Assembly (NCBI GenBank): GCA_900104375.1
Contig: LT629302.1
Location: 3,180,480 to 3,244,479 of the forward strand
Reading direction: 5' to 3'
DNA from: Flavobacteriaceae bacterium MAR_2010_188
GTDB taxonomy: Bacteria; Bacteroidota; Bacteroidia; Flavobacteriales; Flavobacteriaceae
Length of the DNA: 64,000 nucleotides
Part shown: piece after piece, positions 55,915-64,000 of the stretch
Layout: the number at the start of each line of letters is the position of its first letter
Numbering within the stretch: the first letter of the stretch is position 1
Notes under the pieces: model-generated
Told to the model about the DNA's origin: nothing
The model's database searches: none
Seen by the model: only the letters and a program-made list of their open reading frames with translations
Position numbers and translations under genes: made by a program

Positions 55915-56489
55915 TTGTTTAATTCTAAAAAGTTGTGAACTAAATGATAAGCTTCATCTAACGCTGTATCGAGATTATTGTTTTCGATAATAAAATCGAA
56001 TTGTGGAGCAGTTGCCAATTCAATAGAAGCCTTTGCTACTCTCATATTTATTTTATCCTCGGTTTCAGTCTTTCTTTTTTTAAGTCGAATTTTAAGTTCT
56101 TCGATACTCGGCGGTTTCACAAATACCGCAAGTGTTCTTTCGGGATAAATATGTTTTATATCCAGACCGCCAACTACGTCGATATCGAAAATAACGTGCT
56201 TGCCGTGCGACCAAATGCGTTCTACTTCAGATTTTAAAGTGCCGTAAAAACAATCACGATACACTTCTTCCCACTCTAAAAATTCTTCAGCTTTAATCTT
56301 TTGCTTGAAGGTTTTGATATCCAAGAAATAGTAATCGACCCCGTCTACCTCATTATCCCGTTTTTCCCTTGAAGCCGCCGAAATAGAGAACTCTAGGTTA
56401 AGTTCTTCATTCTTTAATAAATGTCTAACAATAGTAGTTTTACCAGAGCCCGAAGGTGCAGAAAACACTATTAGTTTCCCCTGACTCAT
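55911..56489 (-). CDS. gmk: Guanylate kinase
   Basis: A 192-residue kinase converting GMP to GDP. The Walker A motif is GPSGSGKTTI-like (APSGSGKTTIVRHL at 11-24). The GMP-site segments are SISAASREKRDNEVDGVDYYF near 36-56 and EFLEWEEVY near 67-75, and the lid is near 130-145 (RLKKRKTETEDKINMRVAK). Its start shares one base with the end of the YicC-family gene, and its end overlaps nadD, giving a compact three-gene unit. Confidence 0.95.
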   Translation of the reverse strand: MSQGKLIVFSAPSGSGKTTIVRHLLKNEELNLEFSISAASREKRDNEVDGVDYYFLDIKTFKQKIKAEEFLEWEEVYRDCFYGTLKSEVERIWSHGKHVIFDIDVVGGLDIKHIYPERTLAVFVKPPSIEELKIRLKKRKTETEDKINMRVAKASIELATAPQFDFIIENNNLDTALDEAYHLVHNFLELNK

Positions 56490-57346
56490 TACAGCACGTT
56501 TAAAAGTTGTTCCTTAATCTTTTCTAATTCATCCTTCATCTGTACCACCAATTTTTGCATTGGTGCATAATTGGATTTAGAACCAATAGTATTTATTTCT
56601 CGACCCATTTCTTGGGATATAAATGCCAATTTCTTGCCGTTGCTGTCTTCAGAATTAAGCGCTTTAATAAAATAATCCAAATGGTTTTTAAGCCTTACTT
56701 TCTCTTCTGTGATATCGAATTTTTCGATATAATACACCAGTTCTTGTTCAAATCTATTTTCGTCTACCTTCTCTTTTAAATCCGCGACTCCTTTCTCTAA
56801 CCTAGTTCTAACACCGTCTATTCTATCTGGGTCCATCTCCATAACTTCATCTAACAAAGAATCGATGTTTTTAACCCGATCGTTAAATTCATTTTTAAGC
56901 GCCTTTCCCTCATCAAGTCGATACTTTTGAATCTTAACCAGAGTATCTTCAATACTAGCTTCGATGGTATGCCACTCGTCCTCATCGATATCATCTCTTT
57001 CGGTGGTTACTGCGTCTGGTAAGCGAATTGCCATTTTAAGGAGCTCGGTCTCATCGCCTGCGACCACATCTCGGAGTTGTTTTATATATTCTTTTACGAC
57101 CGTTTTGTTGATTTGGGTTGAGGTTTCTTCCCCAGTGATTTCCATATAAAGAGAAAAATCTATTTTACCGCGCTCTAACTTATTAGCAATCAATTTTCTT
57201 ACGGCTAATTCCTTCTCCCGATAGAGTGAAGGCATTCTAGCATTAAGGTCTAGATTCTTGCTATTTAAGGATTTTATCTCGATAGATATTTTTTTAGTTG
57301 GAAGCTGTAGAACAGATTTTCCGTAACCGGTCATCGATTTTATCAT
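56489..57346 (-). CDS. yicC: YicC-family protein (stress-related endoribonuclease family)
   Basis: A 285-residue protein starting MIKSMTGYGKSVLQLP, the family signature, with KSLNSKNLDLNARMPSLYREKE near 26-47. It closes with KKLAFISQEMGREINTIGSKSNYAPMQKLVVQMKDELEKIKEQL, the conserved C-terminal domain. Members act as RNases in some bacteria and are often next to gmk, as here. It is the first gene of the yicC-gmk-nadD unit. Confidence 0.93.
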   Translation of the reverse strand: MIKSMTGYGKSVLQLPTKKISIEIKSLNSKNLDLNARMPSLYREKELAVRKLIANKLERGKIDFSLYMEITGEETSTQINKTVVKEYIKQLRDVVAGDETELLKMAIRLPDAVTTERDDIDEDEWHTIEASIEDTLVKIQKYRLDEGKALKNEFNDRVKNIDSLLDEVMEMDPDRIDGVRTRLEKGVADLKEKVDENRFEQELVYYIEKFDITEEKVRLKNHLDYFIKALNSEDSNGKKLAFISQEMGREINTIGSKSNYAPMQKLVVQMKDELEKIKEQLLNVL

Positions 57347-57456
57347 AGGGTCTTTTTATAAAAGTTGAGCAAAGGTACGGAAAAACTGTTTTTTAGGGCA
57401 AAGGAATTAAGATTGAAGGCTTGGTTGTTTCCTCAACTAATTCTTAATTTTGCCGA

Positions 57457-57936
57457 ATGTTTAAAAAAGAATTCGAAATACGCTGGAGCGATATAGATGC
57501 AAATGGTCATTTGGCCAATTCTGCCTATACCAATTTTATGAGCCACACCCGTATGGCTTTCTTTGAAGAAAACAATTTATCCTTGGGAGAACTCAAGCAA
57601 GAAAACATTGGTCCGGTTGTATTTTATGAACACACTCATTATTTTAAAGAAGCATTTCTAGGAACCAATGTTTATGTTTCTCTCGAAACCACAGGAATGA
57701 GTGAAGATGGAATGTTCTTTAAATTTGAACATAATTTTTATGACCGAGAAGGTAAAAATCTCGCCACCTGTGAAGTGTTTGGAGCTTTTATAGATTTACA
57801 GGAAAGAAAATTACGGGCGCTACCAATGAAAATGTTCGAGAATTTGAAAAATTCCCCAAGATCAGCTGACTTTAAAATCTTGACTAAAGAGGATAGCCGA
57901 AAATTTAACAAACGCCCGGTTGATATTAACGCTTAA
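57457..57936 (+). CDS. Hotdog-fold acyl-CoA thioesterase
   Basis: A 159-residue cytosolic protein with a 4-hydroxybenzoyl-CoA thioesterase-like hotdog fold: RWSDIDANGHLANSAYTNFM near 9-28 carries the catalytic Asp in the D-x-N-G-H block, and VFYEHTHYFKEAFLGTNVYV follows. The acyl substrate is unknown. The last 11 bases overlap the end of the convergent ArsC-like gene. Confidence 0.85.
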   Translation: MFKKEFEIRWSDIDANGHLANSAYTNFMSHTRMAFFEENNLSLGELKQENIGPVVFYEHTHYFKEAFLGTNVYVSLETTGMSEDGMFFKFEHNFYDREGKNLATCEVFGAFIDLQERKLRALPMKMFENLKNSPRSADFKILTKEDSRKFNKRPVDINA

Positions 57937-58279
57937 GCTCTTCCTTTACCGACTCTACATTCTTCTTGCTGTTGCCGATAAATACTCTATTATTTAAAAC
58001 TATTACCGGTCTTTGAAGAAACGTATAATGCTGCAAGAGATATTTTTTATAATCAGCTTCGCTGAGATTGCTATCCTTTAGCTTTAGTTCTTTATAAAGA
58101 TATGCTCGCTTGCTAAAAAGAGATTCGTAACTACCGCTATGTTTTTCTAATTCTTCAATTTGAGATTCCGTTAAAGGATTTTCCTTAATATTCTGAAATT
58201 CTAAATCAGCTGGTAAATTCAGCTCAGAAATAATACGATTACAGGTACTACATGTTTTTAGGTAATAAATCTTATTCAT
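57926..58279 (-). CDS. ArsC/Spx-family thioredoxin-like protein
   Basis: A 117-residue thioredoxin-fold protein. The active-site Cys is in the CSTCNR motif at 11-16, and the RPVIVLNNRVFIGN block near 89-102 is the usual cis-Pro region. NPLTESQIEEL resembles arsenate reductase and Spx proteins. Whether it reduces arsenate or regulates transcription is not decided by sequence. Confidence 0.82.
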   Translation of the reverse strand: MNKIYYLKTCSTCNRIISELNLPADLEFQNIKENPLTESQIEELEKHSGSYESLFSKRAYLYKELKLKDSNLSEADYKKYLLQHYTFLQRPVIVLNNRVFIGNSKKNVESVKEELKR

Positions 58280-58336
58280 CTTCGTGGTTTAAATTGCAAA
58301 GTAAAAATTTAAGTACTTTTAAAAAAAATTTGATAG

Positions 58337-58792
58337 ATGAATTGGGCATTCGATATAACATTAAAGAGCCGTGCAGTGCTCGAGAGATTTTTAGAGAACT
58401 ACTCTCTAGAGCAATTAAATAAAGTACCTAAAGGCTTCAATAATAATATAATCTGGAATGTCGCACATACCATCGTTACCCAGCAACTTTTAGTTTATAA
58501 ACTGTCGGGTTTACAGACTATAGTTTCGGATGATATGATAGAAACCTATCGTAAAGGCACCCGACCGAATAGGGACGTTTCTCAGGCAGAGGTCGATATG
58601 GTTAAAGGACTTTTATACTCTACGGTTCACAAAACCCAAGAAGATTTTGACAATGGTGTTTTTAAGAATTATAATGAATATACCGTTACCACCAAAAATA
58701 CCCTCACCAATGTGCTAGAAGCAATTGAATTTAATAATTTTCATGAAGGTCTTCATCTAGGTTATATTCTAGCGATCAAAAACACCTTTTAA
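58337..58792 (+). CDS. DinB-family four-helix protein
   Basis: A 151-residue cytosolic protein of the DinB/YfiT type. Metal-binding His residues are in NVAHTIVTQQLLVYKL near 42-57 and in the C-terminal FHEGLHLGYI near 135-144. The four-helix layout is clear. Members bind zinc or nickel and are thought to be metal-dependent thiol transferases or hydrolases. It ends three bases before the antiporter gene. Confidence 0.82.
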   Translation: MNWAFDITLKSRAVLERFLENYSLEQLNKVPKGFNNNIIWNVAHTIVTQQLLVYKLSGLQTIVSDDMIETYRKGTRPNRDVSQAEVDMVKGLLYSTVHKTQEDFDNGVFKNYNEYTVTTKNTLTNVLEAIEFNNFHEGLHLGYILAIKNTF

Positions 58793-58794
58793 GT

Positions 58795-60054
58795 ATGGAT
58801 TACTACGCAGTCGCATCTGTATTAATCGTTCTTTCGGCTATTTTCGGTTTTATTAATGTGAAATTTTTAAAGCTGCCGATTACTATCGGGCTCATGCTGA
58901 TTACCATAGTTTTCACCTTAATTATCGTGGCCATCGCACAATTTGACGATACCATTTTAGAGCAGGAAACACTTCTGATTTCAGGAATAGACTTTGAAAC
59001 CGTTCTTCTAGATATCATGTTGAGTTTCCTTCTTTTTGCAGGAGCGCTTCATACAAATTTTGACCAACTTAAAATACAGCGAGCACCTGTGTTGGTCTTT
59101 GCGACAATCGGCGTATTAGTATCAACGTTTCTGGTCGGGATTTTTATCTACTACCTTTTAGGTTTTATAGGCCTAGAAATTGAATTTATTTATTGCCTTT
59201 TATTTGGAGCTTTAATCTCTCCAACGGATCCGATTGCGGTTTTGGGGATTTTAAAACGTGCTAATGCGCCCAAGAAATTAGAAACAAAAATTGTCGGGGA
59301 ATCCCTCTTTAACGATGGAGTAGGAGTGGTTGTTTTCTTAACGGTTTTATCGGTGGCGGCCTTTCCAGCCGAGTCCATAGATTTTGGTGAAATCGCTATT
59401 TTATTTGGAAAAGAAGTGATTGGCGGGATACTTTTAGGTCTTGTTCTCGGTTGGATAACTTTTAAAATGATGAAGTCCATCGATGATTACGAGGTCGAGG
59501 TAATAATTACCATTGCTGCCGTAATGGGCGGTACTTTACTGTCTCATAAATTACATGTTTCTGCGCCCTTGGCCATGGTAACTGCAGGACTTTTAGTAGG
59601 TCATGATACCGTACGAGCTTCTGCCATGTCCGAAATAACAGAGTCTTACGTGGACAAATTTTGGGAACTAATAGATGTTTTATTAAACACGATTTTATTC
59701 GTGCTTATAGGTATGGAAATGCTAGTACTTCAATTTCAAACGGGCTATATTTTGGCTGGTTTAATAGCAATACCTCTTGTATTGTTAAGCAGATATTTGT
59801 CTCTCTGGCTTCCGATTAAAATGTTCGAAAAGAAACTAAAGTTTGTGCCCAAAACCAATCTTATAATGACTTGGGGTGGCCTACGTGGAGGTATTTCTAT
59901 TGCACTCGCTTTGAGTCTTTCAAAGGAAATGCACCGGGAATTATTTGTGGTTATTACTTATTTTATCGTAGTATTTTCCATAATAGTGCAGGGACTCACT
60001 GTTGGTCCCGTCGTTCGGAAATTAACTTCAAATTACTCTGCTAGTGACGAGTAA
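58795..60054 (+). CDS. Na+/H+ antiporter, CPA1 family (NhaP/NHE-like)
   Basis: A 419-residue inner-membrane protein with about 12 hydrophobic segments. The antiporter core is visible in ALISPTDPIAVLGIL near 140-154 (the TDP motif) and GESLFNDGVGVVVFL near 169-183 (the ND motif for ion exchange), plus TWGGLRGGISIALALSL near 360-376. It exchanges sodium for protons and supports pH and salt balance, expected in a marine species. It overlaps the next, convergent gene by 14 bases. Confidence 0.92.
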   Translation: MDYYAVASVLIVLSAIFGFINVKFLKLPITIGLMLITIVFTLIIVAIAQFDDTILEQETLLISGIDFETVLLDIMLSFLLFAGALHTNFDQLKIQRAPVLVFATIGVLVSTFLVGIFIYYLLGFIGLEIEFIYCLLFGALISPTDPIAVLGILKRANAPKKLETKIVGESLFNDGVGVVVFLTVLSVAAFPAESIDFGEIAILFGKEVIGGILLGLVLGWITFKMMKSIDDYEVEVIITIAAVMGGTLLSHKLHVSAPLAMVTAGLLVGHDTVRASAMSEITESYVDKFWELIDVLLNTILFVLIGMEMLVLQFQTGYILAGLIAIPLVLLSRYLSLWLPIKMFEKKLKFVPKTNLIMTWGGLRGGISIALALSLSKEMHRELFVVITYFIVVFSIIVQGLTVGPVVRKLTSNYSASDE

Positions 60055-60763
60055 TATATTCTGAAATTTCTTCGTAAGGGATAACATACTCCGTGATTCC
60101 AAAGGAATAAGCCGCAATTTCGTAGGTATTGTAAAGGATAACGATACCATCATCGGAGTATCCGATTGTTTCTGGCAACATAAAATCCTTTCCATAAAAA
60201 CTATCTACTATATCTAGGTCATTTTTCTTTGTCGCTAAATCGGCTTTAAAATATTTAATCGCCAATTCGGTAAAAGCAGATTTATCTGAAATTATATTTT
60301 CGTTGGTGAACTGTTCTCCGGTCTCTGGGTCAAAATTTAGAAATATGACGTGGGTATTTCCATGCGCGCCACCTGTATCAATGTAGGTGCTTAGTGAAAT
60401 GGATATTATTTCTGGGGATTGATAAATAACCTCGCTATCTACAAGCAATTCCCATTTTTGATTAGATTCTGAGAAATCATTCTTAAACGTCGTAAACTCT
60501 TTTGAGAAATCATCGATTGCTATATTAATTTCATTATGAATAATCTCATCGCTTAGAGACATTTCATTTGCAATCGCGGTTTCTACTTGAGAATTTATAC
60601 GGTTAGAAACATCTTCATTTCCGTAGGCTTTAGGATAATTGACTTCTATGACTGCATTTTCTTTCTTCTCGATGGATTCATATTTAAACTCGAGTGGAGT
60701 TACTTCTTCATCACAAGAAAAAACCACCAATAACACTGAGACAATGGCTAAGAATTTTTTCAA
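60041..60763 (-). CDS. DUF4163/DUF3298 (RsiV-like) lipoprotein
   Basis: A 240-residue lipoprotein (leader ending VVFSC). The first part, FKYESIEKKENAVIEVNYPKA, followed by NRINSQVETAIANE, is DUF4163-like. The C-terminal DUF3298 part has YIDTGGAHGNTHVIFLNFDPETGEQFT near 133-159 and the closing EYVIPYEEISEYI. The RsiV anti-sigma protein has a related pair of domains that bind lysozyme, but no sigma factor is present here, so the role is unknown. Confidence 0.82.
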   Translation of the reverse strand: MKKFLAIVSVLLVVFSCDEEVTPLEFKYESIEKKENAVIEVNYPKAYGNEDVSNRINSQVETAIANEMSLSDEIIHNEINIAIDDFSKEFTTFKNDFSESNQKWELLVDSEVIYQSPEIISISLSTYIDTGGAHGNTHVIFLNFDPETGEQFTNENIISDKSAFTELAIKYFKADLATKKNDLDIVDSFYGKDFMLPETIGYSDDGIVILYNTYEIAAYSFGITEYVIPYEEISEYITRH

Positions 60764-60860
60764 CTTAATAGATTTGGTTAAACTTAGATAAAGGTATATA
60801 TGTTTTTTGAATAGAACTTAATTAACCTTAGTTTTGTTGCAATATTTTGATGAACATACT

Positions 60861-62003
60861 ATGAAATTCAATACCAAAACAATCCACGGAGGACAAGAAC
60901 ATGACCCAGCATATGGCGCAGTAATGCCTCCGATATATCAAACTTCTACTTATGCGCAAACCACTCCTGGTGGCCATAAAGGATACGAATATTCTAGAAC
61001 GCATAACCCAACACGTAATGCCTTAGAGAATTCTTTTGCCAGTATTGAAGATGGAAAATTTGGATTGGCTTTTGGATCTGGATTGGCTGCAATCGATGCA
61101 GTTATAAAATTATTGAAGCCTGGCGATGAAGTTGTCTCTACCAATGATCTCTATGGAGGAAGTTACCGCTTATTCACAAAGATTTACGCTGACTTCGGTA
61201 TAAAGTTTCATTTTATCGGAATGGAGAATGCTTCAAATATTAAGGATTACCTGAATGATAAAACCAAGCTTATTTGGGTGGAAACTCCTACCAACCCAAT
61301 GATGAATGTTATAGACATCAAGGCAGTTTCGAAAATTGCTAAGCAAAAGAAGATTTTGCTTGCGGTAGATAACACTTTTGCCACTCCTTATCTGCAACAG
61401 CCATTAAATCTAGGCGCGGATATCGTTATGCATTCTGCGACCAAATATCTTGGTGGGCACAGTGATGTTGTAATGGGAGCCTTGGTGGTTAAGGATAAAG
61501 AGCTTGCAGATAGACTTTATTTTATTCAAAATGCCAGTGGTGCCATTTGCGGCCCACAGGATAGCTTTTTGGTTTTAAGAGGAATTAAAACCTTGCACAT
61601 AAGAATGCAACGCCACTGTGAAAATGGAAAAGCAGTCGCTGAATACTTGAACGATCACCCAAAGATTGAAAAGGTGTATTGGCCAGGTTTTGAAAATCAT
61701 CCTAATCATGAAATCGCGAAAAGCCAGATGAAGGATTTTGGTGGAATGGTCTCCTTCGTGACTAAAGGTAATAATTACGATGAAGCCATTAAAATCGTAG
61801 AGAATTTGAAGATTTTTACCCTTGCAGAATCATTGGGTGGTGTAGAATCTCTAGCTGGTCACCCAGCAAGTATGACCCATGCTAGTATTCCTAAGGAAGA
61901 AAGAGAGAAGACAGGCGTTGTGGATTCCTTAATCAGACTTAGTGTTGGTATTGAAGATATAGACGATTTAATCGAAGACTTAAAACAAGCGATTGGCAAT
62001 TAA
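60861..62003 (+). CDS. Trans-sulfuration PLP enzyme (cystathionine gamma-synthase/lyase type)
   Basis: A 380-residue PLP enzyme of the Cys/Met metabolism family. YEYSRTHNPTRNALE near 37-51 and FGSGLAAIDAVIKLLKPGDEVV near 67-88 fit the fold. The PLP lysine is in MHSATKYLGGHSDVVMG (SATKYxxGH) near 190-206. AESLGGVESLAGHPASMTHASIP near 322-344 is the standard C-terminal signature. It handles cystathionine in methionine/cysteine interconversion; sequence does not separate synthase from lyase. I use the ATG at 60861 (MKFNTKTIHGG). Confidence 0.9.
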   Translation: MKFNTKTIHGGQEHDPAYGAVMPPIYQTSTYAQTTPGGHKGYEYSRTHNPTRNALENSFASIEDGKFGLAFGSGLAAIDAVIKLLKPGDEVVSTNDLYGGSYRLFTKIYADFGIKFHFIGMENASNIKDYLNDKTKLIWVETPTNPMMNVIDIKAVSKIAKQKKILLAVDNTFATPYLQQPLNLGADIVMHSATKYLGGHSDVVMGALVVKDKELADRLYFIQNASGAICGPQDSFLVLRGIKTLHIRMQRHCENGKAVAEYLNDHPKIEKVYWPGFENHPNHEIAKSQMKDFGGMVSFVTKGNNYDEAIKIVENLKIFTLAESLGGVESLAGHPASMTHASIPKEEREKTGVVDSLIRLSVGIEDIDDLIEDLKQAIGN

Positions 62004-62041
62004 GCGTTGATTATAAACGAAAAGAGTTTAGAGATTAGAAT

Positions 62042-62060
62042 CTAGAAGCTAGAAGCTAGA
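62042..62060. repeat. Short tandem repeat CTAGAAG
   Basis: CTAGAAG-CTAGAAG-CTAGA, preceded by a degenerate AGATTAGAAT copy, lies between the trans-sulfuration gene and the convergent barrel gene. Such TAGAAGC-type slippage repeats are common in flavobacterial intergenic DNA. Confidence 0.6.
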
Positions 62061-62095
62061 GGATTTTGGATAGAGATTAAAAAGCAGCAACCAAC

Positions 62096-62926
62096 TTAAT
62101 CTAAATAATAGATATAACCGAAGTTTAACCAGATTAACCAGTCGTTGAATTTATTATAGCTCAATTTGTGATTGAATCCATCAATCCAGTCACTGAAGTA
62201 ATATTGCCATCTTAAATCTAGCATTAAATCAGATAGAACTGCGAGTTTATATCTAACTCCAACACTGGCAACGACCGACCACGCATTGATTGGTTCCAAC
62301 TTTATCGGGTAATCGCGTGTTCCGCTAGGTTTTGCTGGTAAGAACTTCGGGTCTGCGTACCAATAAGAATAGATGTTATTGGCATTAAAAATGTCGCCGT
62401 CACCATAATCGGTAAAGCCTTGTGGACTTGAATTTGTAAAATGGGCACCTAAACTAACAAAAGGAGCAAACTTATACATCATGGCTTGGAAAGCCCTAAT
62501 ACTTCTGGGAAAATACTCTACTTGCATCCCGATATCAAAATTCTCTGCAACCCCTTTTTGGCTCCTTAGTTTGTCAGCATTTGCACTGATATGTTCTGCG
62601 CCCACCCATTCTCCATGGTGATCCAAATCGGTATAATTATATGAAATCTCTGAACGGAGTTTAAAATGGTCGTTCCAATAGGTGTCAGTAGAATAGCAGT
62701 TACAATCTGCGCGGTAAGCAAAGTTTATATAATGAATAATACCAATACCAAAACCTGTGTTACCTAGGTTGGTCTTTTCATCATTTCGACTTCCAAAATC
62801 AGATCGGAATTCAACTGGGCCAACTATAGCTCCAATTTCGTGCGAAAAACCAAGTTGGGAATAACCATTTGCGACACTAATTAAAACAAAAAAAGTACAG
62901 GCTAATTGTTTAATATTAAGCATCAT
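62096..62926 (-). CDS. THC0290_0291-type outer-membrane barrel protein
   Basis: A 276-residue protein with a signal peptide ending GYSQLGFSHEIG. The mature part is rich in amphipathic strands (KLRSEISYNYTDLDHHGEW, WSVVASVGVRYKLAV, LMLDLRWQYYFSDWIDG), ending in WLIWLNFGYIYYLD. An ADCNCYST motif lies near residue 74. The layout matches a Flavobacteriaceae-specific family as I recall it. Function unknown. Confidence 0.75.
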   Translation of the reverse strand: MMLNIKQLACTFFVLISVANGYSQLGFSHEIGAIVGPVEFRSDFGSRNDEKTNLGNTGFGIGIIHYINFAYRADCNCYSTDTYWNDHFKLRSEISYNYTDLDHHGEWVGAEHISANADKLRSQKGVAENFDIGMQVEYFPRSIRAFQAMMYKFAPFVSLGAHFTNSSPQGFTDYGDGDIFNANNIYSYWYADPKFLPAKPSGTRDYPIKLEPINAWSVVASVGVRYKLAVLSDLMLDLRWQYYFSDWIDGFNHKLSYNKFNDWLIWLNFGYIYYLD

Positions 62927-63082
62927 ATGGTTTCATAAAGTTAGGGCAACTCACGAGCAAATATATAAAAACTGCATTTACTGTCAAATTTAACAATAAT
63001 ACTTACGTATTCTAACCCTAAAACGTTTGTTGTCATATTTTTATTTTTCCCGCATCTAATTGAGAATATGCAAAAATATCTT

Positions 63083-63110
63083 TCTACATTTTGTAGATAA
63101 TGTATCTTTG
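63083..63110 (+). promoter_or_regulatory. Promoter of gdhA with an inverted repeat
   Basis: TATCTTTG at 63103-63110 matches the Bacteroidota -7 consensus TAnnTTTG exactly, about 40 bases before the gdhA ATG. A TCTACA-TTT-TGTAGA inverted repeat (63083-63097) sits just upstream in the spacer toward -33 and may be an operator. The -33 box is not clear. Confidence 0.45.
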
Positions 63111-63119
63111 TGCCTTTAA

Positions 63120-64000
<881 letters not shown>

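Overview
The window looks like chromosomal DNA of a marine-type member of the Flavobacteriaceae (Bacteroidota). It is AT-rich. Many predicted lipoproteins have a cysteine soon after a short hydrophobic leader. There is a SusC/SusD pair, an SDR-type L-threonine dehydrogenase, a DUF6268 barrel, a THC0290_0291-type barrel and a TAnnTTTG-like -7 element. Purine-rich ribosome-binding sites are weak. The genus cannot be fixed from sequence reading alone. I saw no rRNA, tRNA, CRISPR array, transposase or prophage gene.

Layout. (1) 1-1558: the 3' end of a ligase-associated DEXH helicase and its partner nuclease PdeM. (2) 1598-29318: a carbohydrate locus. One six-hairpin glycosidase lipoprotein is on the + strand. 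Facing it is a run of 13 minus-strand genes with very small gaps: SusC, SusD, a GH13 alpha-glucosidase, three very large tandem FG-GAP/ASPIC lipoproteins, a vanadium-haloperoxidase-type PAP2 lipoprotein, a membrane-anchored GyrI-like protein, a cytosolic six-hairpin glycosidase, a P-loop kinase, an MFS sugar transporter, a GH37 trehalase and a LacI regulator. A LacI-type palindrome lies upstream of susC. My reading is outer-membrane capture of an alpha-glucoside or trehalose-like substrate, periplasmic cleavage by GH13 and GH37, MFS import, cytosolic hydrolysis and phosphorylation, and feedback by the last gene. The FG-GAP/ASPIC plus haloperoxidase block in the middle has no obvious place in that scheme and is the most interesting part. 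(3) 29682-42717: mixed chromosomal genes (threonine dehydrogenase, M13 peptidase, TPR protein, epimerase-like protein, CBS protein, sorbosone/aldose dehydrogenase-like lipoprotein, NDH-2, FAD oxidoreductase, DoxX). (4) 42955-45030: an intradiol-dioxygenase-like lipoprotein, then about 1.4 kb of gene-poor DNA with hairpin repeats, including two diverged copies of a structured element whose stems show compensatory changes, and a 29-residue membrane peptide. (5) 45031-64000: housekeeping genes (ssb, PEP carboxylase, metG, LD-carboxypeptidase, yraN, nadD, gmk, yicC, a thioesterase, an ArsC-like protein, DinB, a Na+/H+ antiporter, a trans-sulfuration enzyme, the 5' part of gdhA).

Four genes between 34 and 48 kb have damaged or odd 5' ends. 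Two carry a one-base excess in a homopolymer (at 40966-40971 and 43556-43561). One has its Rossmann motif upstream of any normal start codon. One has an ATG one base out of frame. Either the assembly has indel errors there or several genes are decaying.
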